Shown one piece after another: positions 1-5,844 of a stretch of DNA of 8,240 bases. Numbering within the stretch: the stretch's first letter is position 1; each line of letters begins with the position of its first letter. The notes beneath the pieces were generated by a model, which saw only the letters and a program-made list of their open reading frames with translations, did no database searches and was not told the DNA's origin. The translations under genes were made by a program, and so were the position numbers. Source of the stretch: Nitriliruptoraceae bacterium (GTDB taxonomy: Bacteria; Actinomycetota; Nitriliruptoria; Nitriliruptorales; Nitriliruptoraceae); contig SLDB01000270.1 of the NCBI GenBank assembly GCA_007125475.1, positions 1 through 8,240 on the forward strand. Reading direction: 5' to 3'.

Positions 1-11
1 ACCACCTCAGT

Positions 12-971
12 TCAGTTGGTGAGCACGACCTTGCCGAACAGATCGCCGTCCAGCATCCGCTCGAACCCCGCTCGGCCCTCGGACATCGGCAGGACGTCGT
101 CGATCACCGGTCGAACGCCGGTGGCATCGAGCATGCGCAGCAGACGTTGGAGCTCGTGACGGGTCCCCATCGTGGACCCGACGACCCGCAGCTGCTTGAA
201 GAACACCCGGGCGAGGTCCGCCGGGGGGTTCAGCCCGGAGGTGCCGCCGGCGACCACGATCACGCCACCGGACTCGAGCGACTTCAGTGAGTGGGACCAG
301 GTCGCCTCCCCGACCGTCTCCATCACGGCGTCGACCCGGCCCGGGAGGCGTTCGCCGGACACCACGCCCACGTGGGCCCCGAGCTGCAGCGCACGTTCGA
401 GCTTCTCCTCGCTGCGACTGGTCACCGAGACATGCAGCCCGGCGGCACGGGCCAGCAGGATCGCGGCGGTCGCGACACCCCCACCGGCACCCTGGATGAG
501 GACGCGCTGGCCGGGACGCAGCTCGCCGCGGGTGAACAGCATGCGGTACGCCGTCAACCACGCCGTCGAGAGGCTCCCGGCCTCCTCGAAGCTGAGGCTG
601 GCGGGCTTGTCGACGAGGTTCCGGGCGGGCACGGCGACCCGTTCGGCGAACGTGCCGTCGTAGACCTCCGAGAGGATGGAACGATTCCCCATCGTCTCGT
701 CCGCCTCGTCCGGGTCGCCGATCACCGTGTGCACGACGACCTCACGGCCGTCGGCGGTGACACCGGCCGCGTCACAACCGAGGACGATCGGGAACCGGTC
801 GGGGGCGATCCCGACCCCGCGCAACGTCCAGATGTCGTGGTGGTTGAGCCCGGCGGCGCGGACCTCGACGACCTCCCAGCCGTCCGGCGGATCCGGTTCG
901 GGGTGATCCCCGAACGCGAGCCCGGCGAGCGGGTCCTGCGGGTCTCCGGCGGTGGCAGTGATCGCGAACAC
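12..971 (-). CDS. MDR-family NAD(P)H-dependent oxidoreductase, zinc-binding dehydrogenase or quinone oxidoreductase type
   Basis: This 319-residue protein is of normal length for the medium-chain dehydrogenase/reductase superfamily. The N-terminal GroES-like half carries GLNHHD (41-46) and FPIVLGCDAAG (60-70). The Rossmann half has the glycine-rich loop QGAGGGVATAA (160-170), followed by TSRSEEKLERA (184-194), where the Arg after the second strand suggests NADPH preference. The C-terminus, LFGKVVLTN, is typical of the family. There is only one cysteine (C66), so the structural-zinc cysteine cluster of classical alcohol dehydrogenases is absent; a quinone or enone reductase-like activity in the cytosol is more likely than zinc alcohol dehydrogenase chemistry. 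The substrate cannot be told. The start is GTG, chosen because AAGGAG lies 5 bases upstream. It is the last gene of the minus-strand run, 129 bp after the HTH gene, and that gap has its own candidate promoter, so it need not share the operon. Confidence 0.88.
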   Translation of the reverse strand: MFAITATAGDPQDPLAGLAFGDHPEPDPPDGWEVVEVRAAGLNHHDIWTLRGVGIAPDRFPIVLGCDAAGVTADGREVVVHTVIGDPDEADETMGNRSILSEVYDGTFAERVAVPARNLVDKPASLSFEEAGSLSTAWLTAYRMLFTRGELRPGQRVLIQGAGGGVATAAILLARAAGLHVSVTSRSEEKLERALQLGAHVGVVSGERLPGRVDAVMETVGEATWSHSLKSLESGGVIVVAGGTSGLNPPADLARVFFKQLRVVGSTMGTRHELQRLLRMLDATGVRPVIDDVLPMSEGRAGFERMLDGDLFGKVVLTN

Positions 972-1050
972 ACGGGCTCCTTCATCGCAACGGCGCCGGC
1001 GACCCGGGCCCCCGTCAGAGGCGGTTGCCGCGGCATCGACGGCTCACAGC

Positions 1051-1056
1051 ACGCTA
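1051..1056 (-). promoter_or_regulatory. candidate -10 hexamer for the oxidoreductase gene
   Basis: The minus strand reads TAGCGT, fitting the actinobacterial TAnnnT pattern, in the 129-bp gap between the HTH gene stop and the oxidoreductase GTG. Transcription would begin near 1044, giving a leader of about 70 bases. No good -35 hexamer is visible 16-18 bases upstream. The rest of the gap is GC-rich and holds no T-tract terminator. Confidence 0.3.
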
Positions 1057-1100
1057 TCCGAGCACTTCGCGCCCCGGGAATCGGCGGCTGGACGTGGGGT

Positions 1101-1958
1101 TCAGAACGCCACGTCAGCCGGGTCCCCGGCCGGCTGCAGCAGGGCGTCGCACCACCCGGCGAGCTCGGCGGCGGCGACCGGATCCACCAGGTGCAGCAGG
1201 GCCTGGACCTCGTCGTGACCGGTGAGGTCGCGGCTGCGCACGGCGACGATGCGAGAGGCGTCGACCCCGAGGGCCGACGCCCAGCGGTGCCTGGCGAGGT
1301 CCCCGGCGGCCCGCCGACCGAGGCGGAGGACCACACGGACCGCGGTGGGATCGACCTGGGCTTCGTGCGTCAGGAACGCCATCAGCCGTGCACCGAGCTG
1401 CGGTGAGCTCGCACGCAGCGTGACGGCATGAGGATCCGCGTGGAGCACACCCGCGGCCAGACCGACCCCGGCGGCGAACGCCGGGTCCTCGGCGAGGCGG
1501 TGACGCCCGTGACGTGCCGCGTCGGCCCGGGCCAGGGCGTACGACGTCACCGCGTCCCCGTCGGTGGCCGCCTGATCCGCCGGGACCGCCACATCGACGC
1601 CCCCGACCCAGGCGCGGACCACGAGGTCATCGACGCCCAGGCGCCGGGCGACCTCCCGCGTGGACACCCCGCCTCGGTGCAGCGCCCGGGCCCGGGCGGG
1701 GCGGGTGTCGGTGGCATCGTCGGGATCGAGGTCGGGGTCGGACTCGACCGGCGGCGGGACGACGGCGAGTGCCGGGAGCGTGTCCGGTGCGACTTCGCGT
1801 CGGGCCGCCGCGGTCAACTGGTAGGTGATCGGCTCGTCGACGTCACCGGCGGGGTCGTCGAACGGCAGCGACTGCTGCCCGGCCGGGTCACGCCGTGGTC
1901 CGGCCGCGCCACCGGGAGACCGGTCGCGAGAAGGCGTCAGGGGCGGTTCGTTCTCCAT
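1101..1958 (-). CDS. helix-turn-helix protein of unknown function with possible degenerate homing-endonuclease-like C-terminal domain
   Basis: This protein has 285 residues from the chosen ATG. Residues 1-45 are Pro/Asp/Gly-rich and probably disordered, and 63-88 are acidic. Residues about 88-125 form a clear resolvase/MerR-like helix-turn-helix: an R/A-rich helix, then VSTREVARRLGVDDLVVRAW (98-117). The C-terminal part (about 160-272) reads FAAGVGLAAGVLH, then HAVTLRASSPQLGARLMAFL, then HRWASALGVDASRI. By eye this order resembles actinobacterial HTH proteins whose C-terminal domain is related to LAGLIDADG-type folds (glycine-rich helix, a strand followed by S-x-x-L-x-x-x-L, and a W-x-x-x-L-G-[VI] helix). 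No intact acidic catalytic motif is seen, so I infer DNA binding without cleavage. It is not recognisably SepH or WhiA. It lies 83 bp downstream of the sigma-factor gene on the same strand. An alternative GTG at 2024 would add 22 residues but has only a weak ribosome binding site. Confidence 0.72.
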   Translation of the reverse strand: MENEPPLTPSRDRSPGGAAGPRRDPAGQQSLPFDDPAGDVDEPITYQLTAAARREVAPDTLPALAVVPPPVESDPDLDPDDATDTRPARARALHRGGVSTREVARRLGVDDLVVRAWVGGVDVAVPADQAATDGDAVTSYALARADAARHGRHRLAEDPAFAAGVGLAAGVLHADPHAVTLRASSPQLGARLMAFLTHEAQVDPTAVRVVLRLGRRAAGDLARHRWASALGVDASRIVAVRSRDLTGHDEVQALLHLVDPVAAAELAGWCDALLQPAGDPADVAF

Positions 1959-1964
1959 GACGCG

Positions 1965-1970
1965 AACGTA
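1965..1970 (-). promoter_or_regulatory. candidate leaderless promoter -10 hexamer of the HTH gene
   Basis: The minus strand reads TACGTT, then exactly six bases (CGCGTC), then the ATG at 1958. A TAnnnT box at -12 to -7 relative to the A of the ATG is the geometry of leaderless transcripts, common in actinobacteria. No purine-rich Shine-Dalgarno sequence precedes this ATG, which agrees. No -35 is convincing at the usual spacing. The rest of the 83-bp gap back to the sigma-factor stop holds an 11-bp odd palindrome at 1989-1999 (CGTGG-C-CCACG) and no T-tract terminator. Confidence 0.4.
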
Positions 1971-2041
1971 CGCGGGGGGTGTGACAGCCGTGGCCCACGA
2001 GGGGCGGGCGGGTGTGGACCCCACCGGCCCCGCTCACCGAC

Positions 2042-3184
2042 TCACCGTTCGAGGTAGCCCTCGAGGACGCGCGCGTACGCCGGATGGCGGAGGCGCGAGA
2101 GCGCCTTCGCCTCGATCTGACGGATCCGCTCCCGGGTGAGACCGAGCTCGAAACCCACCTGTTCGAGGGTGCAGGGTTCGCCCCCGACGAGACCGAACCG
2201 ACGCTCGATCACCTTCCGTTCGCGTTCGTTCAACGCCTCCATCACCACCGCCACGTGCCGCCGCAACAGCATGCGGGATGCCGCCTCGAGCGGGACGACC
2301 GCCTCCTCGTCCTCGATGAGCTCGCTGAGCACCCCGTCGCCGTCCTCGCCGACGGGGGCGTCCAGGGAGGCCGGGTCACCCCCGAGTTGCCGGAGTTCCT
2401 CGAGGCGCTCCACGGGGATCTCGACCGCGGCGCTGACTTCGCTGAGCGAGGGCTCCCGCCCGAGCTCCTGCAGCAGCAACCGCTCGGTACGCCGGATCCG
2501 GTTCATCGTCTCGACGAGGTGCACGGGGATGCGGATCGTCCGGGCCTGGTCGGCGATCGACCGGCTGATCATCTGACGGATCCACCACGTGGCGTACGTC
2601 GAGAACTTGTAGCCGCGCGTGTAGTCGAACTTCTCCACCGCACGGATCAGCCCGAGGTTTCCCTCCTGGATGAGGTCGGAGAACAACAACCCCCGGCCCA
2701 GGTAGCGCTTCGCGATCGAGACGACCAGCCGGAGGTTGGCCTCGGTCAGTGCCTGCCGCGCCTCGCGGCCGACCCGTTCGATCCGGCGGAGCCGGGCGCG
2801 CCGCAGGGCGGAGAGCTCGACGGGGGAGTCCAGCACCACCGCCGCCTCGACCCCGGCCTCGACCCGTTTGGCGAGGTCGACCTCCTCCTGCGCCGACAGG
2901 AGGTCGACCTGACCGATCTCGTTGAGGTAGAGGCGGACGGTGTCGACACCGGCGGGGACGGCCTCTGCCTGGGCCCCCGACGCCGACGTCCCACGACGCT
3001 TCGCCGGCGGCTCGGAACCGACCGGCGGCGCAGCCGGCAGCGGTGGCGGCGGATCCACGCCGTCGCCGTGGCCGGTGAGCCACACGACCGTGCCGGCGTC
3101 ATCCTCGTCGACGGTGACCACCGGGTCATCGAACGCCGCGACGGTCCCTCCCTGTCCCCGGGTGGGCCCACGCTGCGGCGTCAT
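2042..3184 (-). CDS. rpoD: RNA polymerase primary-type sigma factor (sigma-70 family, RpoD/SigA-like)
   Basis: This subunit directs RNA polymerase to housekeeping promoters. The protein has 380 residues from the ATG at 3184, chosen because GGGGAGG lies 8 bases upstream; the frame stays open further upstream but without support. Domains in order are a disordered Pro/Gly/Ala-rich N-terminus (1-78), region 1.2 (about 79-112, DTVRLYLNEIG), a short non-conserved linker (113-145), region 2 (146-222) with LIQEGNLGLIRAVEKFDY and the -10 recognition helix TWWIRQMISRSIADQ, region 3 (about 223-300) with the finger SLDAPVGEDGDG, and region 4 (about 305-380) with the -35 recognition helix LTRERIRQIEAKAL. 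The aromatic melting residues YKFSTYATWW are all present. Compared with E. coli RpoD, Q437 is kept (Q204) and T440 is Ser (S207). Acidic region 1.1 is not recognisable. Linkage to dnaG favours the primary factor; a group 2 paralogue remains possible. Confidence 0.95.
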   Translation of the reverse strand: MTPQRGPTRGQGGTVAAFDDPVVTVDEDDAGTVVWLTGHGDGVDPPPPLPAAPPVGSEPPAKRRGTSASGAQAEAVPAGVDTVRLYLNEIGQVDLLSAQEEVDLAKRVEAGVEAAVVLDSPVELSALRRARLRRIERVGREARQALTEANLRLVVSIAKRYLGRGLLFSDLIQEGNLGLIRAVEKFDYTRGYKFSTYATWWIRQMISRSIADQARTIRIPVHLVETMNRIRRTERLLLQELGREPSLSEVSAAVEIPVERLEELRQLGGDPASLDAPVGEDGDGVLSELIEDEEAVVPLEAASRMLLRRHVAVVMEALNERERKVIERRFGLVGGEPCTLEQVGFELGLTRERIRQIEAKALSRLRHPAYARVLEGYLER

Positions 3185-3192
3185 CTCGACCA

Positions 3193-3216
3193 CCTCCCCA
3201 CGTGGCGAACGCCACG
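3193..3216 (-). promoter_or_regulatory. Shine-Dalgarno of the sigma-factor gene with abutting leader hairpin
   Basis: In the transcript, a perfect 7-base inverted repeat CGUGGCG-UU-CGCCACG (3201-3216) ends one base before the Shine-Dalgarno GGGGAGG (3193-3199). It would fold as a 6-bp stem with a GUUC tetraloop. A second overlapping palindrome, CCACGTGG, spans 3198-3205 and includes the first two bases of the Shine-Dalgarno, so alternative pairings could mask it. The repeat could equally be a DNA operator. The ribosome binding site fixes the start codon at 3184. Confidence 0.5.
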
Positions 3217-3242
3217 GCCCGGCGTCTCCGCCGACACCTCCG

Positions 3243-3248
3243 ATGCTA
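3243..3248 (-). promoter_or_regulatory. candidate -10 hexamer of the sigma-factor gene
   Basis: The minus strand reads TAGCAT in the 152-bp dnaG-to-sigma gap. Initiation near 3236 would give a leader of about 50 bases that includes the hairpin and Shine-Dalgarno. The sequence 17 bases upstream (GGACGA) is a weak -35 match and lies inside the inverted repeat at 3259-3273. A separate promoter for the sigma gene inside this cluster would fit what is known of rpsU-dnaG-rpoD operons. Confidence 0.35.
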
Positions 3249-3258
3249 CGACGCCGCC

Positions 3259-3273
3259 CGGGACCTCGTCCCG
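3259..3273. repeat. 15-bp perfect inverted repeat upstream of the sigma-gene -10
   Basis: The plus strand reads CGGGAC-CTC-GTCCCG: 6-bp arms around a 3-bp centre. It occupies the place where the -35 of the candidate sigma-factor promoter would fall, so it could be an operator or a hairpin in readthrough mRNA. It matches no regulator site that I recognise. Confidence 0.4.
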
Positions 3274-3302
3274 AGTCTTTGCCCCCTGCGACGGCACGCG
3301 CA

Positions 3303-3326
3303 CCCGCCGCACACCACAACGGCGGG
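3303..3326 (-). terminator. possible hairpin terminator or attenuator after dnaG
   Basis: About ten bases after the dnaG stop codon, the minus-strand RNA can form CCCGCCG / CGGCGGG, seven G-C pairs around a 10-base loop (3310-3319). No U-tract follows, so it is not a classical intrinsic terminator. It could act as an attenuator, as a processing or stability element, or as a U-less actinobacterial terminator, and it separates dnaG from the candidate sigma-factor promoter. Confidence 0.3.
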
Positions 3327-3336
3327 GTTGCGCATC

Positions 3337-5205
3337 TCACTCGGTGGCGAGGGTGAGCTCCCGCCGTCGACGTTCGAGCTCACCGAGGCGGCGCTGCAAC
3401 TCGAGGACCTCGTCGCGGTCGGTGCTGTGATTGAGCCGGGAGAGGCGCTGGATGAGGTCTCGCGCCCGTCCACGGACACGCTCGGCCACCAGATGCCGGA
3501 CACGGTCACCGACCACGTCAGGGGCAACGGACGGGTCGGCGACCTCCGGGTCGTCCTCCAGGGCCAGTTCGCGGAGGGTGGTGCGTACCGGCTCGTCCTC
3601 GGCGTGCTCGAGCATCGCTTCCAGAGGCACCCCGGCCCCGCCCGCCGCGTGCACCGCCCGCAGCACCGCCCGCGCCCGGGGGTGGGTGAAGTCCTCCTCG
3701 GAGAGCTCGAACCACTCCTCGGGGAGGTACTCGGGCGTCTGGACCGCCGCCCGGAGCACGGCACGCTCCATTCGGGCGTGCTGCGCCGTCGCCGGGGTCC
3801 GGTCCCCGCCACCACGGGCCCCACCGGCGGGGGACGTCGCGGCGATCCCCTCGTGGGCGTCGAGGTCGACCCCCGCGCGACCGGCGGTCCGCACGACGAA
3901 GTCGTAGGCCACGCCGATCCCGGCGGCGACCTCGCGCTTCGCCCACGCGCGGCGGAGGTCCGGATCGGGTTCCCGACGGAGGACGTCCACGGCGTCACGC
4001 AACGCCGTGGCGCGACCCTGTTCGGTGTCCAGGTCGGCCCGGGCCAGGTGGTGACGGATCACGAACGGCACGATCGGGACGGCGGCGTCGACCGCGGCGC
4101 GCAGCCCGTCGGCGCCGAGCGCGGCGACCAGGTCCGCCGGGTCACTGCCCCCGTCCAGCGCGAGGACGCGCAGCTCGACGTCGACCCCGCTGCCCTCCTG
4201 CTGCAACGTCCGCAGGGCGTCCCAGGCGCGTTCGGCGGCCCGCAGCCCGGCCTCGTCCCCGTCGAACGCGAGTACCACCCGTCGTACGTAGCGGGCGACG
4301 ATCCGCAGGTGCTCGACCCCGACCGCCGTCCCGCACGTGGCCACGGCGTTGCCGAACCCCGCCTGGTGCAACGCCATCACGTCCGTGTAGCCCTCGCACA
4401 CGAGCACGCTCTCGGCACGGACGATCTCCGGCCGAGCCTGACGGATCCCGTAGAGCACCTGCGTCTTCTTGTACAGCGGGGTCTCGGCCGAGTTGAGGTA
4501 CTTGGGGGGGTCGAAACCGCCGTAGTCGATCGTCGGGAGCACGCGGCCACCGAACCCGATCACGTCACCACCCGGGTCGTGGATGGGGAAGATCAGCCGG
4601 CCCCGGAAGCGGTCGCGCAGCCCACCACGATCGTTCCGCGCCGCGATCCCGGTGGTCACCAGGTCCTCTGCCGGGAGGCCCTGCGCGGTGAGCTGACGGG
4701 AGATCTCGTCCCACCGGTTGGGGGCGAACCCCAACTCGAAGGCGTCCGCGTCCTGGCGCCCGAAGCCCCGGGATCTCAGGTACTCGCGGGCGACCTCTCC
4801 CTCGGGGGCGTGGAGCCGCTCACGGAACGCGTCCCGGGCGGCGGCGGTGACCTCGACCAGGCGGCTGCGCTCCCCGACGGCACGGCGCTCACGTGCGCTC
4901 ATCTGCTCGTACCGCAGGGTGAACCCGCTGCGCCGGGCGAGGTTCTCGACGGCCTCCGGGAACGACAGCCCCTCGATGCGCATCAAGAAGTCGTAGATGT
5001 CACCGGAGACCCCACACCCGAAGCAGGTGTAGAAGTTGCCGTCCGGGGTGACGTTGAACGAGGGGGTGCGTTCGGTGTGGAACGGGCACAACCCCTTGTA
5101 CGAACGGCCGGCACGCTTCAACGTGGTGTAGTCACCGACGACCGTGAGGATGTCGGCCTGCTGACGCAGGGCGTCCACGTCCTCCTTGAGGATCTTGCCG
5201 GCCAC
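3337..5205 (-). CDS. dnaG: DNA primase DnaG
   Basis: This enzyme synthesises RNA primers at the replication fork together with the DnaB helicase. The 622-residue length is usual for the family. The N-terminal CHC2 zinc finger is intact: C40, H43, C61 and C64, with the motifs YKGLCPFHTERTPSF and FYTCFGCGVSGDIYDFLM. The catalytic core follows, with RFRGRLIFPIHD (199-210) and YLNSAETPLYKK (236-247), then the TOPRIM domain with E271 in CEGYTDVMALHQ, FDGDEAG (314-320, D314 and D316) and DGGSDPADL (351-359). A Gly/Ala/Thr-rich linker (about 453-477) leads to the helical C-terminal helicase-binding domain (about 478-622). The start is GTG, with GGGAGG five bases upstream. It lies 55 bp after the DUF3151 gene and 152 bp before the sigma-factor gene, all on the same strand. 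No key residue is missing. Confidence 0.97.
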   Translation of the reverse strand: MAGKILKEDVDALRQQADILTVVGDYTTLKRAGRSYKGLCPFHTERTPSFNVTPDGNFYTCFGCGVSGDIYDFLMRIEGLSFPEAVENLARRSGFTLRYEQMSARERRAVGERSRLVEVTAAARDAFRERLHAPEGEVAREYLRSRGFGRQDADAFELGFAPNRWDEISRQLTAQGLPAEDLVTTGIAARNDRGGLRDRFRGRLIFPIHDPGGDVIGFGGRVLPTIDYGGFDPPKYLNSAETPLYKKTQVLYGIRQARPEIVRAESVLVCEGYTDVMALHQAGFGNAVATCGTAVGVEHLRIVARYVRRVVLAFDGDEAGLRAAERAWDALRTLQQEGSGVDVELRVLALDGGSDPADLVAALGADGLRAAVDAAVPIVPFVIRHHLARADLDTEQGRATALRDAVDVLRREPDPDLRRAWAKREVAAGIGVAYDFVVRTAGRAGVDLDAHEGIAATSPAGGARGGGDRTPATAQHARMERAVLRAAVQTPEYLPEEWFELSEEDFTHPRARAVLRAVHAAGGAGVPLEAMLEHAEDEPVRTTLRELALEDDPEVADPSVAPDVVGDRVRHLVAERVRGRARDLIQRLSRLNHSTDRDEVLELQRRLGELERRRRELTLATE

Positions 5206-5215
5206 CCGAACCTCC

Positions 5216-5244
5216 CGGTGACGCCGTTCAGACGTCCGTCACCG
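5216..5244 (-). promoter_or_regulatory. inverted repeat abutting the dnaG Shine-Dalgarno
   Basis: The minus strand carries CGGTGACG, then 13 bases, then CGTCACCG: a perfect 8-bp repeat (arms 5237-5244 and 5216-5223). The final G of the second arm is the first G of the Shine-Dalgarno GGGAGG. In a transcript coming through from DUF3151 this would form a hairpin that could limit access to the dnaG ribosome binding site. A transcript starting at the candidate promoter nearby would lose part of the first arm. The 13-base loop contains the palindrome GACGTC. Confidence 0.45.
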
Positions 5245-5246
5245 CG

Positions 5247-5252
5247 ACCCTA
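5247..5252 (-). promoter_or_regulatory. candidate -10 hexamer for dnaG
   Basis: The minus strand reads TAGGGT just after the stop codon of the DUF3151 gene. Initiation near 5240 would give dnaG a leader of about 35 bases. No good -35 is seen upstream, where the position falls in the end of DUF3151. Readthrough from the DUF3151 promoter is the alternative. Confidence 0.3.
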
Positions 5253-5260
5253 GCGACGCC

Positions 5261-5698
5261 TCACACCGGCGGGTTCGTGTCGTCCCAGTCGGGGTCGAGG
5301 TCGCGGAGGAACGCGGTGATCCGAGCCACCTCGTCGTCCTCGCCGATCTCGTCGGCAGCGCCGCGCAACCGCACCAGGCAGGTCAAGAACGCCCGGTTCG
5401 CCGGCTGGGACCAGCGCACCAGCCCGCTCCCGCCCCACCCGGCACCCCGCAGCGCGTCCAGCCCCCGGTGGTAGCCGACGCGGGCGTAGGCGTAGCGTTC
5501 GATCGGGTCGTGGCCGAGTGCCGCGAGTTCCGCCCACCCGGCGATGAACGTCGGGTGGGCGGCGACGACATCGCTGACGGCCGACTTCCTCGCCGCCACG
5601 CTCGCGTTCGCCAGCGCGTCGCTCAACGCCGTCGCCGCCTCGGGCGGCGGCTCGGGCAGGACCGTCTCGTGCCGGTCGGCCATCGGGAGATCGGCCAC
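5261..5698 (-). CDS. DUF3151 domain-containing protein
   Basis: This small 145-residue protein is of normal length for the actinobacterial DUF3151 family, whose function is unknown to me. The identifying block is AAHPTFIAGWAELA (46-59), followed by ERYAYARVGYHRGLDALR (67-84), GWGGSGLVRWSQPANRAFL (87-105) and IGEDDEVARITAFLRDLDP (118-136). The helical, Trp- and Tyr-rich, TPR-like texture (a GWAELA helix and an AYARxGYHRGLD helix) suggests a compact soluble helical protein that may mediate protein contacts; that is inference. There is no signal peptide or membrane segment. The start chosen is GTG at 5698, with AGGGGG seven bases upstream; an in-frame ATG at 5683 is possible but has a more distant ribosome binding site. 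It is the first gene of the minus-strand run and lies 55 bp before dnaG. Confidence 0.85.
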   Translation of the reverse strand: MADLPMADRHETVLPEPPPEAATALSDALANASVAARKSAVSDVVAAHPTFIAGWAELAALGHDPIERYAYARVGYHRGLDALRGAGWGGSGLVRWSQPANRAFLTCLVRLRGAADEIGEDDEVARITAFLRDLDPDWDDTNPPV

Positions 5699-5844
5699 CT
5701 GGTCACCCCCTCGGGGTCGCTCGCTGCTGGGTCCGTCCCCGACGTCGGCCGTGGGCGCCCCGGGGCGGACGGGCTGCCTGTCAGGCTACTGGGCATCGGC
5801 GTTAGCCTCGACGCCGACCCACGGCGCCGACCCGAGGCACTCAC
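5699..5844. promoter_or_regulatory. divergent promoter region between DUF3151-dnaG and the M61 peptidase gene
   Basis: This 146-bp gap separates divergent genes. It holds TAGCCT on the plus strand at 5803-5808 (start near 5815, a leader of about 30 bases to the peptidase GTG) and TAGCCT on the minus strand at 5783-5788 (for DUF3151). Only 14 bp separate the two, so each -35 would overlap the other -10; the -35 matches are weak on both sides. Three dyads are present: GCCTG-T-CAGGC (5776-5786), TCGGCGT-N8-ACGCCGA (arms 5796-5802 and 5811-5817, flanking the plus-strand -10) and CGGCGCCG (5822-5829). No open reading frame is supported inside the gap. Confidence 0.4.

Noticed and set aside
291..1406. 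Plus-strand open frame of 371 codons across the oxidoreductase and HTH genes
   Set aside because: It spans two real minus-strand genes and the gap between them, with no motif or ribosome binding site.
1989..1999. Odd palindrome CGTGG-C-CCACG between the sigma and HTH genes
   Set aside because: It is short and has no T-tract, so it cannot be called a terminator. It shares CGTGG/CCACG with the repeat at 3201-3216, but such short GC words recur by chance.
3201..3216. Possible LexA/SOS box in the sigma-factor leader
   Set aside because: The centre GCGTTCGC only loosely recalls the actinobacterial TCGAAC-N4-GTTCGA box and lacks its conserved outer bases and spacing.
2012..3430. Plus-strand open frame of 472 codons antisense to the sigma-factor gene
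   Set aside because: It mirrors a clear sigma-70 gene and shows no recognisable domain of its own; a codon-bias shadow.
3202..5253. Plus-strand open frame of 683 codons antisense to dnaG and the sigma leader
   Set aside because: Its product is rich in Arg, Gly, Val and Pro with no family motif, it has no ribosome binding site, and the opposite strand encodes an intact DnaG. Long antisense frames are expected in high-GC DNA.
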